A stretch of DNA of 64,000 nt from contig CM039139.1 of assembly GCA_022036555.1 (NCBI GenBank), positions 11,980,931 through 12,044,930 of the forward strand, in the 5' to 3' direction. Every line of letters begins with the position of its first letter. Position 1 is the stretch's first letter. Under the pieces are notes generated by a model. That model did not search any database, was not told the origin of the DNA, and worked only from the letters and a program-made list of their open reading frames with translations. The translations under genes and the position numbers were made by a program. Origin of the DNA: Microstegium vimineum. Its lineage: Eukaryota; Streptophyta; Magnoliopsida; Poales; Poaceae. Positions 1 to 10,000 of the stretch are shown here, piece after piece.

Positions 1-81
1 CGACCCAACTTCTCAATGGCCTGTGCGAAATTACGAACTTTCATAATGGCACTGATGTAAAAGTCTCTTCTTTTTCCACAG

Positions 82-330
82 GAGTGTCATGGTTTGCTGC
101 GCCGCCAGCCTACCAACTTGGGAGAACTTGGGAGTTGGGATTCATTTGTGATCGCAGCATAGACAAACAGATGGCCAGTTTTCTCCCATTTGGAGTCTAC
201 TGCAACCCTGTAGGCATTCGTGCATGCCCTTGGACCCCTGCTTCCAGCTGCCCGACTGAACCAGGATGCCACCCCACCGCCAATTGCATTGTTCATTGCG
301 CCTGTGACGCTTAGAAACAAAATAAAGTCT
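82..330 (+). other. Possible last exon / 3'UTR of a plus-strand gene
   Basis: A pyrimidine-rich tract ending in an AG acceptor at 80-81 is followed by unique, gene-like sequence and an AATAAA motif near 320. One frame stays open to a TAG at 312-314, but its composition (Cys, Pro and Trp rich) resembles no family I know, and the other two frames close within about 25 codons. The best reading is the final exon and 3'UTR of a gene that starts outside the window. The coding frame cannot be decided. Confidence 0.25.
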
Positions 331-1715
331 TGCTGAGTGTAGTGTTTCAGCGTTGTTGTGTCGTGTTGTGTGGAAGTGTACTTGATAGCAGATTATATGT
401 CTGTGACTGCTAATAGGAATGTTGGTTGTGCCTGCTATCGTTGCATGCCCTGAGGAAACATGAGGCGGCTTGATCAAGTGATTTGTCATTTGTCTCCTGG
501 GTAGCCGCAGGTTGATCGACGCATGCAAGCATGCATGCATGCATGAGAGAGAGGCCAAAAAAACGGGTGCTGTGTAAAACGCATGCAAGTTACACAGGCT
601 TGTAGAAGGCAGTTTGTACAACACCCTGTGTAACTTGAAATGGGTGCTGTGTACTAGAAGGCAGTTTGTACAACACCCTGTAACTTGAGTAGTTAACGTT
701 TCCTTGTCTGGATTCTGTATTATGGAAATGTTTCACTGAAGGAGATTTTATTTGGTAATGAAAGAGTCGGTACACCCATTGGTGTGTTGTTTTTTGTCGA
801 AAGAAATGCTTTACTGGTGCTAGAGAAGTGGTGAAGTTTTGAGGTGGGAAATGTTTTCTTGAATTGGAGCAGAGTTTATAGAGAGATGCTGCCATGCATC
901 CTTCCATCACTCCAATGCAAACGGTTACACTGGTAAATCTGTGCGTGCCATGGCAGGGAGTCGAGACTAGGGACAGCAAGTAAGCAGACTGACTGCTTGA
1001 GGTTAGCCATGGTAGCTGCTGGCATTGGCATTAGCATTAGCATTAGCATTGGCATTGGCATCGGGTGGGACGGTGGGTGCTGCACGCCTGCACCCGGCCG
1101 TGTCCCGCGGCTTTTGTGCTGCGGCGGTGCTTGCTGGCTCGACAAACAAGCATGGCGCTCGTCCATCGCGTTCCCTCCCGGCCGTCAGATGCTGTGCCCA
1201 CCGTGGTCTCCTGCGCCACAGCAACATCTGAGGCCTCGTTTGTTTCATTCATTCAAGCGCCTGCAACTCACGGTCACGGATACGAACAAAACAGAAAAAA
1301 AAAACTTGCGAGAAACTATATAGTAGAACGCAGTAAGTCCGGCGTACGTACGGTACGACTATATTATGACTGATGAATGAGAGAGAGGAGCATAGAGCGC
1401 CCAGATCTAGTCTAGAGCTAGAATCACGTACGTAGAGCGTAGGGTGGCCTAGTGGGCCCGCGCCCGAGCGAAGAGGTAGGGCCCGGATGTTGCGCCGCGT
1501 GGGGAAAGGCAAACAACGGCCGCCTTTTGCGGGCCCACAAGCGTGGCGCCGGCGCCGGAGGGTCTCCTTTAATTTCCCTGCGGATGGAGATGGATCCTTC
1601 CAAAGCCACGCATGTGGTGGCCCACAACCACAACCTTCCTCCGTTACCATCTTCCTATTCTCCCATTTTTTCACCTCTTTGGCAAAATACTCGCGAGTAC
1701 CATCGAACACTTAAG
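331..1715. other. Intergenic, no gene seen
   Basis: I see no supportable gene. The stretch holds a GCAT-rich run near 520-545, two copies of a block beginning GAAGGCAGTTTGTACAACAC (about 606 and 657), and a six-base tandem repeat listed separately. The long open frames at 997-1710 follow from GC-rich low complexity and overlap each other on both strands. Confidence 0.5.
1021..1062. repeat. Hexanucleotide microsatellite (GCATTR)n
   Basis: Seven six-base units of the form RGCATT run in tandem, with G or A alternating at one position. The repeat stays open in several frames, which creates spurious Ile-Ser/Ile-Gly or Ala-Leu ORFs. Confidence 0.85.
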
Positions 1716-1941
1716 AGAGCTATTCCAACAAACTTCCAACAGTTTGTCTATATTGTTTTTATTTTTTTCAGCCGACTATCCCACCATTTTCGCTAGCCTG
1801 ATCTCCAGTTTGCTCTATGTGTTTTGCAATTTAGCTAGACTATTGTAAAACTCTATAATTTAGATGTGCTTTCTATTTTACAAAAATAATTAAATCTCCT
1901 AATTTAGCATCTAATTTTACTAATTTTCTTGGAGCTGCTCT
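1716..1941. mobile_element. MITE-like inverted-repeat element
   Basis: Left end AGAGCTATTCCAA and right end TTGGAGCTGCTCT form 13-bp terminal inverted repeats with two or three mismatches around an AT-rich core of about 200 bp. I could not settle a target duplication, so the superfamily is open. Confidence 0.5.
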
Positions 1942-2126
1942 AATAACCCACTTAAAATAGCCTATTCAAAGTCTTATATTTTTTTAGCACTAATAACAGA
2001 GGAAGTGATGTAATCACATCTCTACTCACATTTAGATACAACACCGAAGGGTAGCATTGTCATCCATACATAGAGGAGTCTCATTGGCACATGTGGGGAT
2101 GAACGGATTCTTCTTCTCACTTTTAA

Positions 2127-2263
2127 GTCCTATTGTTTATATGCACATGTATCTTTCTCAAACCACATGTGTTGGAGTGAATTTGAGTAAAATTAAATTA
2201 TGTTCCACATTAATCTAGTTTAGTACGTGGTTTGAGGGAATACATACATATTTAAACAAAGCC
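2127..2263. mobile_element. Tourist-like (PIF/Harbinger) MITE
   Basis: The element is flanked by TAA on both sides (2124-2126 and 2264-2266), the TWA target duplication of PIF/Harbinger elements. Its ends include ATGCACATGTATCT and a matching inverted copy. The same family is present with a TTA duplication at 60796-60923, inside an importin intron, which supports the boundaries. Confidence 0.7.
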
Positions 2264-2657
2264 TAAATGTGTCCACGAGTCCTTACTCTTAACGGTGTCT
2301 AGTTAGGCACCGTTGGTTTGCAAGGAGCCTTGTGTGGCTTTTTTATGGCCTAGTGGAGGTCGGACACATTTAGTGATAATAACCAGTTCGATGAAATTGA
2401 ACTTGTTTTCTAGCTAGGTTACTGAGTTTCCGCAACACGTATTAAATTCTTGTTTGGATGATGTGGTTGGATTCACATTTGTGTTGAGGTGGATTAGAGT
2501 GAAATTTGAACTAAATTATATCACACCACACCAACATATGTGGATTGAGATAAATCTGACAACATATACAAATAAATAAGACATTAGTTGTTTTCTAAAG
2601 TTTCTTTTTGGTTGCCTATGTTTTCCCAATATATAATCTTTCACTTTTCTTTTGCTT

Positions 2658-2825
2658 CTCCCTCCGTTCGTGATCATTTCCTAGAGTTATCTCAAGTCAT
2701 TTTTTATGTTTGACCAAATTTATAGAAAAACATAAATATTTATGAAAGAAAATAAGTATATTATGAAAAATATTGTGATATAAAACAACTCTAGAAATTA
2801 ATTTATTTAGACACAGACGGAACGT
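2658..2825. mobile_element. Degenerate Stowaway-like MITE
   Basis: CTCCCTCCGTTCG opens the element and a decayed inverted copy (AGACGGAACGTA) closes it. The interior contains the TTTGACCAAATTTATAG-type sequence of grass Stowaway elements. The right terminus is eroded. Confidence 0.45.
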
Positions 2826-2999
2826 ATCAATAGGAAAGCTATATTTCACTCTTTTACCTTAATTGAATTCTTTAGAAGAAGAAAGTAGCTCTATAAAGTT
2901 ATTTATTAGAAGTATAGATGGTCATTTCATTTTGATTTTTTTTTCTGAAAATAGAACTTTCTTTGGTCATTGACATTGAGCATGGTTGTTATGATCAAA

Positions 3000-3469
3000 C
3001 ACTACTACACAAAGGGCTTTTAACCCCGGTTGGGAAGGACCTTTAGTCCATAAAGATTCCTTCCTTTAGTCTCGGTTGGTGGAACCGGGGATAAAGGTCC
3101 CTTCCAGGGAAAAAAAATATCTCCCACCAAACTCGTGCCCCAAGAGAATCAAACCTTGGACCTCCCACACTACCTCACGTGCACAAACCATACCACCTAC
3201 TCAACTTATCTGTCAATAGATGGAATTCTTCCCTTTTGAACCCATGCATCGAGAGACCTTTAGTCCCGGTTCGTAATACCAACCGGACTAAAGGGACATT
3301 TAGTCCCGGTTCGTAACACCAACCGGGACTAAAAGGTCTATCTTTAGTCCCGGTTGGTAACGTCCGGGTGTTACCAACCGGGACTAAAGATCTATTAGTC
3401 CCGGACGTAAAATTTTTCGAGACTAAAGCTTATTTTAGACATTGACGAAAGGCTTGTTCTCTAGTAGTG
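3000..3469. mobile_element. Non-autonomous CACTA (En/Spm) mini-element
   Basis: It starts CACTACTACAC and ends CTCTAGTAGTG, with a 3-bp target duplication AAA at 2997-2999 and 3470-3472. The interior is filled with direct and inverted copies of the grass CACTA subterminal motif, TTTAGTCCCGGTT and its complement AACCGGGACTAAA. It is 470 bp with no coding capacity, so it would need a transposase supplied in trans. Confidence 0.9.
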
Positions 3470-3605
3470 AAATAATGTATTCCTTTAATGCAGATCGACT
3501 TTACATGGTATTTAAGGTCAATTTTTTATGCATAATTTATATTTATAATATACTAGTTATGGAAACAAATGTTTGATGACTAGAATATATTTCTAAATAT
3601 AAACT
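3470..3605. other. AT-rich spacer and target site
   Basis: This is a short AT-rich stretch between the CACTA element and the Gypsy element. Its last five bases, AAACT (3601-3605), are the left copy of the retrotransposon target duplication. Confidence 0.8.
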
Positions 3606-4032
3606 TGTCGGTGTTATGACCCAGGGGTCAAGATCACTGGCTAGTAAATTTGTATATTGTGTGCTCCCTCTCCCAGACGTGATGCAAGAAGAACACAAGA
3701 TTTATCCTGATTCGGGCACAGAAGGCCCTACGTCCAGCGGGGAGGATGGATTGTATTATCTTGCACCGAAGTGCTCGTACAGGGGGGTACAAGCTGGTTT
3801 ACACGGGGGTGCTCAGGATGAGCTGAGGCCTAGGACTAGCAGGGCTACCCTAGGTGGTCGGTGGTGGATTGCTTGAGAGGTCGATCAAGCAGTCAGGTGC
3901 GGTGTGTGCGACTTGGCTCTTGGTGTATACGGGTTAGAGCTGATGTCTGAATGTCTAAGCCGACGTGAATCAGTCTCTGTCGATGCCGATACGAATGCCC
4001 CCCCCCCCCCGCTTTCTTCTATCCCGGCGTCC

Positions 4033-4041
4033 CCTTTTATA
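4033..4041 (-). promoter_or_regulatory. LTR TATA box (3' LTR copy)
   Basis: On the minus strand this reads TATAAAAGG, a near-consensus plant TATA box inside the left LTR. The same motif lies at the equivalent place in the right LTR. Confidence 0.6.
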
Positions 4042-4597
4042 GATCAAGGGGAGGTACGGGAGTATAGAGTCCTAAACTGTAGCGGCATGGGAGGCGTGTC
4101 CGTGGCGCCATGCTGGCGAAGGGACGTCGATCGCTGTAGCGGCGTGGGCTTCCCGTCCTTCTGGTGCTCCAGGGCATGGTGATGGAAGACTGGACGCTGC
4201 CGAACGTCATGGCGCAGTGCGGTCGGCCTTCTGTAGACGGGTACGAGTCCCACAGTTGACGCGGGACGGATTGGACGGGAGCCATGCCGGAGTGGTTGGG
4301 GACGGTGGTCGAGCCCCCCGGTCGAGAGGGGGTCGAGGCCAGCGTGACCTCGTCGTATCCCTGAAGACACGGTCGAGGGCTGCCCTGTTCATGGCTCGAG
4401 GGGGTGCCTCTGGATTCCGTACCTGCAACATGGCTACAGCGGTCGCACGATCAACGGAGGTCCAGGACATGGGCGGTGAGTTGATGGATTTGACTGCGGT
4501 AGTGGGCGCCCATGGCGTTAGGCGGGGGCAGGTAGGCGCATTGGATCCCCTTTAACCCATACCGGGAGCAGGTAAGTCGATCGAGCCTCCTGCTCGT

Positions 4598-4935
4598 GGG
4601 TCGTTCGTTCGACCCCCAGTCCGTCATTCGAGGGGTCGAGGCGGAGGGGTCGTTCGTTCGACCCCTGTCCGTCAGTCAAGGTAGAGGCAGGGGGTCGTTC
4701 GTTCGACCCCTATCCGTCAGTCGAGGTAGAGGCGGGGGGTCGTTCGTTCGACCCCTATCCGTCAGTCGAGGTAGATGCGGGGGGGGGGGGGTCGTTCGTT
4801 CGACCCATGTCCGTCAGTCGATGTAGAGGCGGAGGGGTCGTTCGTTCGACCCCTGTCCGCCAGTCAAGGTAGAGGCGGAGGCGGAGGGGTCGTTCGTTCG
4901 ACCCCTGTCCGTCAGTCGAGGTAGAGACGGAGGGG
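4598..4935. repeat. About 45-bp tandem repeat in LTR U3 (left copy)
   Basis: Around seven units, each with the hairpin core GGGGTCGTTCGTTCGACCCC followed by a GTCCGTCAGTCGAGGTAGAG-like stretch. Spacing is 45 bp for most units and 46-52 bp where the G-run or GCGGAG spacer has expanded. In element orientation the array lies upstream of the TATA box, so it sits in U3 and could act as an enhancer array. Confidence 0.85.
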
Positions 4936-5128
4936 GATCCCTCCTACCGTTTTTTCCAGTATTAGGTCGGCCCATGACTGGTCGTTGTTGCCGGTGAGGG
5001 AGGCCTTTGCGTGATGGCCTTTTCTCCATCGACTTGAACGGCTGATCGGATCCTGCCTTACAAATGGTTGCTATGTTAAGCATTAGATTACCACACGTTT
5101 AGGGTACCCCTTACCTTTGTACCCGACA

Positions 5129-5142
5129 GTAGCCCCCGAGCC
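5129..5142 (-). promoter_or_regulatory. Polypurine tract
   Basis: On the minus strand GGCTCGGGGGCTAC abuts the LTR terminus TGTCGGG. Its purine richness and its position just inside the 3' LTR fit the plus-strand primer of Gypsy elements. Confidence 0.65.
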
Positions 5143-6860
5143 TCTATGCGGATAAGAAGAATCCATATAGGGGCTTTTGCCGATGATCTGCAGGGTTAGT
5201 AAAAGGTCTGATTCTCCGTGGGGTGCGCGCGAGCGCACCCCGCGGGGTTAGCTCCCGAGGCCCCAGAGGAGTGATTAAGAACTCCTCTGGGAGCTTTGAC
5301 GTGTGTCCTATCGAGGGGAGTTAGGATTACTTGGAGTCATAGCACCCTATCGAGCGGTCGATTATGTTCGCCAGGCTACGAGAGTTTCACTTCCTTGGGA
5401 AGGGGGTGCTCGAGGGCGGCTGTCGAAACCCTTTCGAGGGCCAGCCTTCGCTCCCTTGAGCGTTAAACTGGAGTCATAGTGCCCTATCGAGGGGTCAACT
5501 CTATCCGCCAGGCTACGAGTGTTTTCGACCCTCTTTCGTCGAGGGGTGTCGTGCGCAGTCTAGCCCTCGAGTCTCGTGTGGCTGGGCTTTCACTACCTCC
5601 TAGCGTCGTTCCCACGGATCCTTGCGCTCGGATTGTGGGGCGAAGAGCATCGTGCTATCCTCGTTAGGACGAGCCCCGAAGTCCTCTGTGAGCCTTCGTG
5701 AGGACGAACCTCGAAGTCCTCTGCGAGCTGGTAACGGGTATAAATTCAAGTGAAATCCAAGTGAGAACTCGTGCCCCCTTCGACGGGGGTCAATAGAAGC
5801 CCTGAGGCGTTCTCATTCAAGCAACACCGCGTGGATTACCTAGGTGCCAACTCTGTTCGATGAGAGTCGGTGGCCTGATGCCTTCCGTCGAAGGGATCCT
5901 GGGGTATTCCGTGGTTATGCCTTGGATATGTCCCGGGGGGCCTCGAGAGTTCGTTCTCGAGCTAGGGGCTCACGCCGGCCCCTCCTGGATCATCCCTGAC
6001 TCGCGTACTCGAGGGCGGCTGTGAACCTCGTTCGTGGGGCCAGCCTTCGCCCCCTCGAGATTTGGGGGCGGACCGGAGTCCGTAACCCTGGGTCCTCCCT
6101 AACCTTAGGTACTCGAGGGCGGCTGTCGAACCCTATGCAAGGGCCAGCCTTCGCTCCCTCGAGATTTTGACGGACGGGTCGACGTCTGTTGCTTACCTCC
6201 AAAGATGATGTCCTGTCCTGTGGAATATAAGGGGGTGGTAGGTTGGTATATTAAATGTGGGGACATACCTATCTTTTTGTTGGGTCCGCCCGTGGGGCTC
6301 TCGCCGGCCCCCTCTAGATTATTCCCGACTCGAGTACTCGAGGGCGGCTATCGAACCCTATTCGAGGGCCAGCCTTCGCTTCCTCGAGATTTGGGGGTGG
6401 ACCGGAGTCCATAACCCTGGGTCATCTCTGACCTCAGGTACTCGAGGGCGGCTGTCGAACCCTGTTCGAGGGCCAGCCTTCGTTCCCTCGAGATTTGGGG
6501 TGGACCGGAGTCCATAACCCTAGGTCATCTCTGACATCAGGTACTCGAGGGTGGCTGTCGAACCCTGTTCGAGGGCCAGCCTTCGTTCCCTCGAGATTTT
6601 GACGGACGGGTCGACGTTCGTTGCTTACCTCCGAAGATAACGCCCATTGTTGCACGTTGTCCGCCGCAGGCACGCCTTTTTAGGAGATGTCCGTTCGACT
6701 GCGGCCGTAGCAGGCAGAGGGTGCGGCGAGGCGTGCGGCGCGGAGCCCGATGACGCGACGGGTGCGGCTTATCTTACGGAATACGAGGAGGCGGTAGGTG
6801 AGCGCATTAAATGCAGAGACTTACTTGCCTTTTCGTTGGATCCGCCCATTGGGCTTCCGG
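5143..6860. repeat. Non-coding internal region with 104-bp and other tandem repeats
   Basis: The stretch between the polypurine tract and the antisense gene holds no supportable ORF. Its main structure is a unit of about 104 bp beginning GTACTCGAGGGCGGCTGTCG, with starts at 6005, 6109, 6334, 6438 and 6541 and an older relative near 5408. A module containing GACGGACGGGTCGACGT and GGGTCCGCCC occurs twice (about 6171-6300 and 6596-6860), the first copy lacking roughly 115 bp. A perfect hairpin lies at 5220-5241. Confidence 0.8.
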
Positions 6861-6861
6861 T

Positions 6862-6869
6862 TATAAATA
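6862..6869 (+). promoter_or_regulatory. TATA box of the antisense accessory gene
   Basis: TATAAATA lies 177 bp before the first ATG of the plus-strand gene (7046), a normal distance for a plant TATA box plus a 5'UTR of about 150 nt. It follows the duplicated repeat module described above. It implies transcription independent of the LTR promoter, which fires in the opposite direction. Confidence 0.6.
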
Positions 6870-7045
6870 CTGGGGGTGGGGGTCTGGCTTCCGCACGCTT
6901 GCCATTGCCTTCCCTGTCTTCTTCCTCTCGCCGTTGCCTTCATCGCCCACCAAGCCGGATCTCTGCATGCACGAGAGTAGGGAGAGGAGAGATTGGAAAC
7001 ATACCTTCCACCCCCGCATCTGAGCGCATCCGCTTCCCTGCTCTC

Positions 7046-10000
7046 ATGGCTAGCTACAACTTGCGCGGCCCTGACGCCTGGCTTCCGTCGTCGGCGACCG
7101 TGGCGCGCTTGGGAGACTTGGTGGAGAGCGGCCTTCTCCGACCCATCACCTCCGTGGACCGACCGGAGTGGATAGTGCCGCCGAGGGAGGACGCTGAGCC
7201 CAACCCGCCAGAGGGTTATGTGGTCAGCTTCGAAGCTTTCCATCGGGCGGGGCTGGGATCTCCCCCCAACCGTCTTCTGCGCGGGATCCTCCACCACTAC
7301 GATGTGGAGCTCCAACACCTCTCCCCCAACGGCATTTGCCACGCGGCGGTATTCACTGCCGTGTGCGAAGGATACCTGGGGATGGAGCCACATTGGGAGT
7401 TGTGGCTCCTTCTGTTTGAGGCGAGCTTGTTCACCGCTCCGGTCGGGAGCGGTAGCCGCAGGACGGTCAGGGCGGGGTGCTGCAGCATCTCCCTCAAGAG
7501 GACGAAGCGCTGGATCCCGGCGAAGCTCACATCGAGCCATTCCAGATGGCACCCTGGGTGGTTCTACTTGAGAAACGACGACGGCCTGTTCCCCGCCTAC
7601 ACCGGCAGGACGATCGACTCGAGGCCCGACCGCTGGAGGTACGGCGTCGAGCAGAAGCAGCAGAAGCGCCTTGACCACCTGCTCGGCGCGATCTCCCGTC
7701 TAAAGAAGGCGGGACTTACGACGACCATCGTGGCGTCGGCGTTCCATCAGCGGAGAGTCGTGCCGCTGATGGCTCGCCCGCGACGCCTCGACGAGATGCA
7801 CCCGGGGCGGATCTCACGGGGTGTCGCCTTGTGGAGGACGAGCTACCCCTCGAGAGGGTGGTCCGCCGAGTACGAGCCTCCTTCGCCGGCGCGTTCGAGG
7901 TGGAGAACGTCGCCAGCGCCCCCATGATGCCTGGCCAGGGCCACGTCCAGCTGGTACAACCCCTTTCCCTGTTAATGCCCCCTTGTTCGTTTTGTTCGTC
8001 CCCTTTTGTCCGCTTTCTAACTACGCCTCGCGTTCCTCAGGGGAACATCATTTACCGGAAGTCGCTACCAACCGGGAAAGAAGAGCAGAACGACTCCCAG
8101 GCGAGGCGCTTGCAGGCCGAGCAGGACAAGAAGGCCAAGGACAAGGCCAAGAGGGATAAGGGCAAAAAGGCTCGAGAGAGGGAGGAGCGTGAAGGACGTC
8201 GGGCACGGCAGAGGCATGCCAACCTCCCCGAGGAGGAGTCCCCCTCGGAGGAGGATGAGGATGAGGAGACGAGCAATGGCGAGGTTGTTGGCGGCATGGC
8301 ATAGTGGTGTAGGGTTGTGACCATTATGTTGGTCCTGACGGGCATTGTTCATCGTGCAGGAAGAGGAGCTGGAGCAGGTCGAGCCGCGCGGCGGGCTCGA
8401 GGAAGACCGAGCGGCGCCCGGGCGCCAAGGGGGGAAGGGGTCGACGTCAAGGTTAGCCCCGACCGCCCGGGTCGAGCCAAGGAGTGAGCGTCCCGCGGCC
8501 TCTTAGGGCGAGGGGGCGCGGCGAACACGCGGTCGCTCGTCGTGGTCCCCGTCGAGGGGTGGGTCGAGCGCGCCGTCGGTGTCCGCTCAGTCGAGCACAC
8601 GGGCGTCAAGCCGGTCGACCCAGGAGGAGACCGGGGCGGCGACAACGAAGACGCCGTCGGCCCCCGCCAAGGTCACAGTGCCGGGAGCAGCCTTGACCCC
8701 TGGTGGGGGAAAAAGCGGCACCCGGGGCACCGGCTCGAAGCCCCCGAGCGGTTCGAGGTCCGCTGGCCGGATCCCCCTGACCCCGGTGGGGTAATTTCTC
8801 TTTCCTCTGGTCCTGCGCTCCCTTCCGCTTGGGTTGCGACTTGCGCTAACCGTAGCGCATGCTTTTCTCTTTTCAGGGTGAAGCGCTCGGCGGAGGGCGC
8901 AACCCCTACCCCGGCCAAGAGGCTGAAGGCGGAGGCCGCGACCAAGATGACCGTCGTGGCCAGTCCTGCCGACCTGTCCCCTTCGACCCTCACCCCAGAG
9001 GCGGCGTGGGCGGCCAAGGCGCGGGAGGCGATGGGCGAGGGCAGGCGTAGGCCGCCGCGGAGCGAACTCGAGCGGAGGAAGATGCGGGTCGACCCATCGC
9101 CTCGGCAGGGTTCGTCGGAGTGGCGGTCGAGGCTGTGCTCACCGCTCCGTCGGAGGGGGGCGCGCCAGCAGCCTCGGAAGGCGTGGAGCCGGCGTCGACA
9201 ACGGCCATGGCTGAGGGGGTCGAGCCCCCAGCCGTCGTAGAGGTGGAGGTGGTTGACTTGACCTCCGCCGGCAAGGGAGAGACGCTGGAGCGCCCGGTGC
9301 CGAGGCGGTGGCCTGAGAACCTCGCGTCATGGGAGGCGCGTCAGCAGCGCGAGCGCGAGGGGGAGGCGCGGCAAGAGGAGGGAGTGACCGTTGTTGCGTC
9401 GGAGGTGCCTCCGTCGATGGAGATCCTCTTCGAGGGGGCCTCGGCGTCGCCCGCGGCGGGGACGGTGACGTCAACGGAGCCGACGGAGGTGGTGGTGGTG
9501 ACGACCCTTCGGCAGGAGCCGGAGGGGACCGTTGTGGCGCTGCAAGGAAGCGGCGCGGTGGACGTGACGATGTTCGAGGCGGCTGCTCGGCCTGTCGTCG
9601 AAGTCGGGCAGTCGTCTTCTCGAGGTGATCCGCCCACTAACTTAGTCGGCGTGGAGGGAGGGGACCGCGGCGAGTTTGCGACATCGGGTGCTAACGTGTG
9701 TTTTCTTCACCACGCAAGGTTATTCTCACAGCGGGGACCTCTTCCGCCTGGAGGCGACGATCAGGAGGGGCCGGCGGCGGCCCCGCAAGATGACTCCGAG
9801 GCCAGGAGTGCCCAGCTCAAGGGGGCGGCTCCCTTCCCCACTCTGGCGGAGCGGGTGATGCTCCACGGGGGTGGCCCCGAGATGCGCCGGGGCATCATGC
9901 GGGAGGTCAAGGAGAGGATCGACCGTCGCAGCAGGCTCTGGGGCAGGAACCCCTCGAGCTGGCTGACCCCCAAGACCCAGGGTGCACCTTCTTCAAGCTC

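Larger units (their letters stand above)
3606..5128 (-). repeat. 3' LTR (left in window)
   Basis: Direct repeat of 18374-19893. It opens TGTCGGTGTTATG in plus reading and closes GTACCCGACA. It contains a poly-C run near 4007, a TATA box on the minus strand at 4033-4041, and a tandem array at about 4598-4935. Because gag-pol reads leftward, this is the downstream LTR. Confidence 0.95.

Noticed and set aside
997..1710. Open frames over the hexanucleotide repeat region
   Set aside because: They arise from low complexity and overlap on both strands. One would encode an Ile-Ser/Ile-Gly run, which is just the repeat.
4598..4935. Regular palindromic repeats resembling a CRISPR array
   Set aside because: The units are contiguous tandem repeats with no unique spacers, lie in both LTRs of a plant retrotransposon, and there is no cas gene.
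6821..7678. 285-codon minus-strand frame over the antisense gene's first exon
   Set aside because: It is a shadow of the plus-strand PF04195-like exon, which has the recognisable motifs.
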